64,000 nucleotides of DNA from Nymphalis io (taxonomy: Eukaryota > Arthropoda > Insecta > Lepidoptera > Nymphalidae), in assembly GCF_905147045.1 (NCBI RefSeq), contig NC_065917.1:5906501-5970500 (forward strand). Reading direction: 5' to 3'. The notes beneath the pieces are model-generated. The model made no database searches, had not been told where the DNA came from, and worked only from the letters and a program-made list of their open reading frames with translations. The stretch's first letter is position 1. Each line of letters starts with the position of its first letter. Shown one piece after another: positions 60,518 to 64,000 of the stretch. The position numbers and the translations under genes are program-made.

Positions 60518-61193
60518 CAGTCTGGTTCTGGTTTGAATCTGTCCTCAACCAAAAATAAGGTTTGTATATTTAAAAAACGTCCATTTAGAAGTGTAGTTGA
60601 ACTTGAAGTAAATAATATAATTTTGGACGCAGTGGAACACGTTAAATATTTAGTGATATGGCTAGATCGGTCTCTTAGTTGGGCTAAACATGTTAGCGAG
60701 ATTAAAGATAAATGCATTAGGTTTTTAACTATATACAAAGTTTTGGTTGGTTCAGGTTGGAGAATTCATCCCAAGCACCTACGTAGGATATATATTTCAA
60801 TGTTCCGTAGTCGCTCAGATTACACATTCTTTATGGAGACAGTTCTCAGTCAAATCTTAAAAAACTTGACTGGACTCAAAATCAGACTATACGTATTATA
60901 GGTGGTTTTATCAAAAGTACCTCTATCCATGTAATGGAAAGTGAGCTTTCATTACAACTTCTATTTCTTTGTAGGGAATATTTGGGCCATAAATTTTATA
61001 TAAAAAATAAAACATATAAGCTCAATTCAATTGCTACTTTATTAAATAATTTATCCGATTTCATGCTATCTTACCAATACCTCGAAAATTCGAGGTACCC
61101 CCGTAGCTTATGAAATAATAAAGTTAATTTTGGAACCAAACGCCCACCTAAATGTCTATTTCTACAATGAATCCCATCTCATAGTGGCATAAG
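60518..61193 (+). pseudogene. I-like LINE fragment, unit 3
   Basis: Same truncated fragment as 54427-55106, with a 4-base loss near 60825 (TACACATTCTTTATGG) that breaks the frame after RSRSDYTFF. TGA in place of the RNase H Trp and the same junction to AAATCAGTCG as unit 2 show a common origin. Confidence 0.8.
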
Positions 61194-61500
61194 AAATCAG
61201 TCGTTTTATTAGAACTCCACAAATATAGCTTTTACTTAGAAACAGGACCATGTCTATGCATTGGAAAAGTGCACCGAAAACCGTTTCCAAAATTTAACGA
61301 TTTTTATTTGTAACAATAGTCTATCGAGATATTCAACGGGCTTGTGGGCGAGATGAAAATTAATCGCGAGACGAAACGAGAAAAATGCTTTACGCTAGAG
61401 CGAGATGTAAGATATGTGCAAATGGTTTTTATAACCATAAAATAATACACCAACCATCCATTTCACCATTGAGCGAACAAGTGTAATTATAGTTTATAAT
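61194..61500. repeat. Gamma module at the array end
   Basis: Gamma copy ending at GTTTATAAT; all other copies continue GGACAT. This is where the macro-array gives way to the LINE. No gene. Confidence 0.75.
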
Positions 61501-63830
61501 TGAAATGATGCAATTTTGTACTGATCAGTCTTATGTATGTGCTGACTATGAAATGCTTGCTAATAAGAACAATGTTTACACATATGTTAGTGACAGTCAT
61601 GGGTCCTCGCGGTGGTTAGATCACTGCATTGTAACGGAACTAGCTAGAAGGCATATACAAAGTATCAATGTTATAAATAATGTGTCATGGTCTGATCACT
61701 ATCCTCTGGAAGTCCATTGTAGTTTTAACTATAATGCACAAGCCAATCATAAAAAACTAGAATCGACCCCGCTCTCTACTAACAAAATAATATGGGGTCA
61801 TAGGGATAGTGACCAGATTAAACTATATACTGAATTATGTAACAATAGGTTAAGTTTAGTTAATTTTCCAATAGAAATGATCGATTGTTGCAATAACGTA
61901 TGTAATAAGTCCGAGCATAAAGTAATTATAGATAAACTGTATAGTGATATTATAGGTATATTGCAGGAGGCTGCAATATTATCCAGCCACAAAACTGTAA
62001 AGCGTAGTAAGAAAGAATATGTTATGGGATGGAATAAGCATGTTAGGATGGCTCATTTGAAGGCTCGTAATTGCTTTCAGTCGTGGATATTAGCTGGAAG
62101 GCCGACATGTGGAGCGACATACGACGAGATGCGAGAATCACGTAAGGTTTTTAAGAGCAAATTAAAGTGGTGCCAAGACAATGCCGAAACAATAAAAATG
62201 GATATCCTCGCCTCGTCGTATGAGGCTAAACATTTCAGTAAATTTTGGGAACAAACTAACAGGCTGAATGCAAAGGCGAGCCTTCCGGCTGAGGTAGGAG
62301 GTACCAGTGGCTCTAAAAATATTGCTAATATGTTTAAAGCCCAGTTTAGCGTGGACCCATGTGAAATTTGTGACTGTGGGGATGAGAGCGATGCTGGGGG
62401 CGTTAGTGTCGCTGGTGAGGGTCCGGTCTGTTTCACAAGAAATGACATAATGAAAGCGTTAAACAGCATGAAACGTGGGAAATCGCCGGGTCACGACGGC
62501 CTCAGCATCGATCATTTAAAGTATGCCGGTATTCACCTTTCCAGAGTTCTCAGGTTACTCTATAATCTTTGTTGTAGCCATGTTTATCTACCAGATGCAA
62601 TGATGATGACTGTTGTGGTGCCCATAGTTAAAAACAGAACAGGGGATGTGGCAGACGGGTCAAATTACAGGCCGATATCACTGGCGACAATCACAGCAAA
62701 GGTCCTGGACAGTCTTCTTGATGCTCAGTTAAATAATTCAGTCAAAATTCACGACGCGCAGTTTGGCTTTAAGCCTGAATTATCAACTGAGACCGCAATA
62801 CTGTGCCTCAAGTAGACTGTGCGGTACTACACTGACAGGAAAACGCCGGTATACGCTTGTTTGTTGGACCTGTCTAAAGCTTTTGATCGAGTGTCATATA
62901 AAATTCTTTGGCAAAAGCTCAAAACCGAAACTAGCTTAAGATCCAATCAAATCTCATTGCTTAAGTACTGGTATGAAAACCAAACGAACGTGGTGAGATG
63001 GGGACAGTCACTAAGCGATTCATACAAATTGAAGTGCGGAGTAAGACAGGGTGGCCTCACATCGCCCAGGCTTTTCAATTTGTATGTGAACCAACTGATT
63101 GGGAGGCTGAGTGGAGCCGGAGTTGTTGTTGTTGTGATGTTCCATCGATGGCGTGGCTATGAACAATTTCAGCTACGCGGACGACATGGTTCTGCTGAGC
63201 CCTTCAGTCAGTGGTCTCAAAAAATTGCTAAAGATCTGTGAGGACTATGTCAGGGTGAATGGACTCAGTTACAATGTGAAGAAAAGTGAATTTATGCTTT
63301 TCAGGGGTAGGAACAAGCCGATAAATTGTAATCCTGACATAAGACTATATGGCACACCCCTGAAACAGGTAACTGATTTCAGATACCTTGGTCACATAGT
63401 TAATGAAAACCTCAGTGATAACAGTGACATTGAACGTGAGCGTAGGGCTCTGTCGGTCCGAGGTAATATGTTGGCTCGCAGATTTGCACGGTGTACGACA
63501 CCTGTAAAGCTGGCCCTGTTTCGAGCATATTGCCAATCATTTTACACGTGCAGTCTGTGGACGAACTATACGCTGAGGGCCTACAGTGCCCTACGCGTCC
63601 AATACAACAATGTGTTGAGGGCGGTGTTGAGGAAACCTCGACACTGTAGTGCGTCGGCAATGTTCGCTGATGCTCGCGTGGACGATTTTTTCTCTATAAT
63701 ACGCAAGCGTGTCGCCTCCATTATGAGCAGAACTTCGAAAAGTACCAACACCCTCCTCAGCACATTGGCTTGTAAATTGGACAGTCACTTCTGGGAACAC
63801 TGGAATGGTGTACATGTGAAGCGGGTCTAA
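61501..63830 (+). pseudogene. CR1/Rex1-like LINE: endonuclease end plus full RT, two lesions
   Basis: The longest coding remnant here. 5'-truncated inside the endonuclease (WLDHCIV and VSWSDHYPLEVH, the SDH motif, about 61610-61710). A linker follows, then RT: MKRGKSPGHDGLSIDHLKYA (about 62470), GSNYRPISLATITAKVLDS (about 62660), YACLLDLSKAFDRVSYKI (about 62855), LKCGVRQGGLTSPRLFNLYV (about 63030), catalytic YADD at 63174-63185, FRYLGHIVNENLSDNSDIER and LWTNYTLRAYSALRVQYNN. Two lesions: TAG at 62813-62815 in otherwise continuous frame, and a frameshift at about 63127-63142 from a GTT-rich 16-bp insertion. Otherwise well preserved, hence relatively young. CR1 or Rex1 clade is a best guess. It is related to the fragment at 23960. 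Confidence 0.85.
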
Positions 63831-64000
63831 TTCTAGGATTAAGTATGTGGCGAACGCGACACTTACCAGATCCCTACAACCTATGTACATATAACTATAC
63901 TATATATACTATAATACTTTATATACTTATATAAATTATATAATAAATACATATTATATATTATAACATATACATGTAATACACAATATAAATATTTACA
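63831..64000. other. AT-rich 3' UTR of the terminal LINE
   Basis: Follows the LINE stop. ATATA-rich, with AATAAATACATATT near 63940 as a possible polyadenylation signal. The element end is not reached in the window. No gene. Confidence 0.6.

Larger units (their letters stand above)
57412..61500. repeat. Partial, rearranged macro-repeat unit 3
   Basis: 57412-57565 matches the start of units 1 and 2. A ~760-bp stretch of other modules and unique DNA interrupts it. From about 58325 to 60505 the sequence matches 146-2335 of unit 1 (offset about 58172). It then jumps directly to an I-like LINE fragment equivalent to 25157/54427, skipping more than 22 kb, continues into a gamma module, and stops at about 61500 where a different LINE begins. 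It is more diverged from units 1 and 2 than they are from each other. Confidence 0.9.

Noticed and set aside
63412..63890. Minus-strand frames over the terminal LINE RT
   Set aside because: Antisense shadows of the well-preserved plus-strand RT C-terminal region.
1..64000. CRISPR-like array because of many repeated segments
   Set aside because: Repeats are long, irregularly spaced and transposon-derived, the DNA is eukaryotic, and no cas-like genes are present.

Overview
The window is eukaryotic, AT-rich, repeat-dominated DNA, most likely from a lepidopteran insect and possibly a nymphalid butterfly. The evidence is a Metulj-like butterfly SINE with a poly-A tail, an RTE-type LINE fragment, several other LINE fragments, a TIR DNA transposon carrying an SDGCGGQNKN protein, and GT-AG intron signals. 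I see no intact host gene, tRNA, rRNA or CRISPR array. Every recognisable coding stretch is a transposon remnant with stops, frameshifts or truncations.

The overriding structure is a head-to-tail tandem duplication. Unit 1 (1-28549) is repeated as unit 2 (28550-57411). A partial, rearranged third unit (57412-about 61500) follows and is terminated by a different LINE. The first ~22.3 kb of units 1 and 2 differ at only a handful of bases. From ~22.35 kb onward the two units diverge about tenfold faster and carry indels and rearrangements.

Each unit is a nested mosaic. Unit 1 runs in this order: repeat modules and a palindromic element with a CTCF-like motif (1-1.3 kb); an 89-codon ORF (1.7 kb); RTE fragment A1, split by a second LINE (2.7-5.4 kb); more modules and a second copy of the ORF (6.3 kb); RTE fragment A2 (7.3-9.1 kb); modules and hairpins; a 2.5-kb TIR transposon holding a broken DUF7869-like gene and a SINE (11.1-13.7 kb); a perfect inverted repeat (14.1 kb); a short target-site-duplicated insertion (15.65 kb); a third block with RTE fragment A3 (16.3-20.5 kb); hairpin-bearing spacer (20.5-23.5 kb); a cluster of LINE fragments from at least three families (23.5-26.1 kb); and two tandem copies of a ~1.55-kb module series (26.1-28.5 kb). 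Unit 2 repeats this order.

Spacer modules named below: alpha (contains ATATTCAACGATCTTGTTC), beta (contains GCATGGCTAGTTGTCTC), gamma (contains CCTTTACTTAGAAACAG), delta (contains TTGATAAAATGTTGTTAAA), epsilon (the ~1.1-kb block after alpha that starts near ACACTCGTAACAATTA), theta (contains GGCGGGAAATTGTTATCTGTC). They recur in the order delta-gamma-beta-alpha, then theta or epsilon.

The genes do not form a pathway. Biologically this looks like a higher-order repeat array of heterochromatin, for example W-chromosomal, pericentromeric or piRNA-cluster DNA. That setting is inference. The DNA transposon and the array architecture are the items most worth follow-up.
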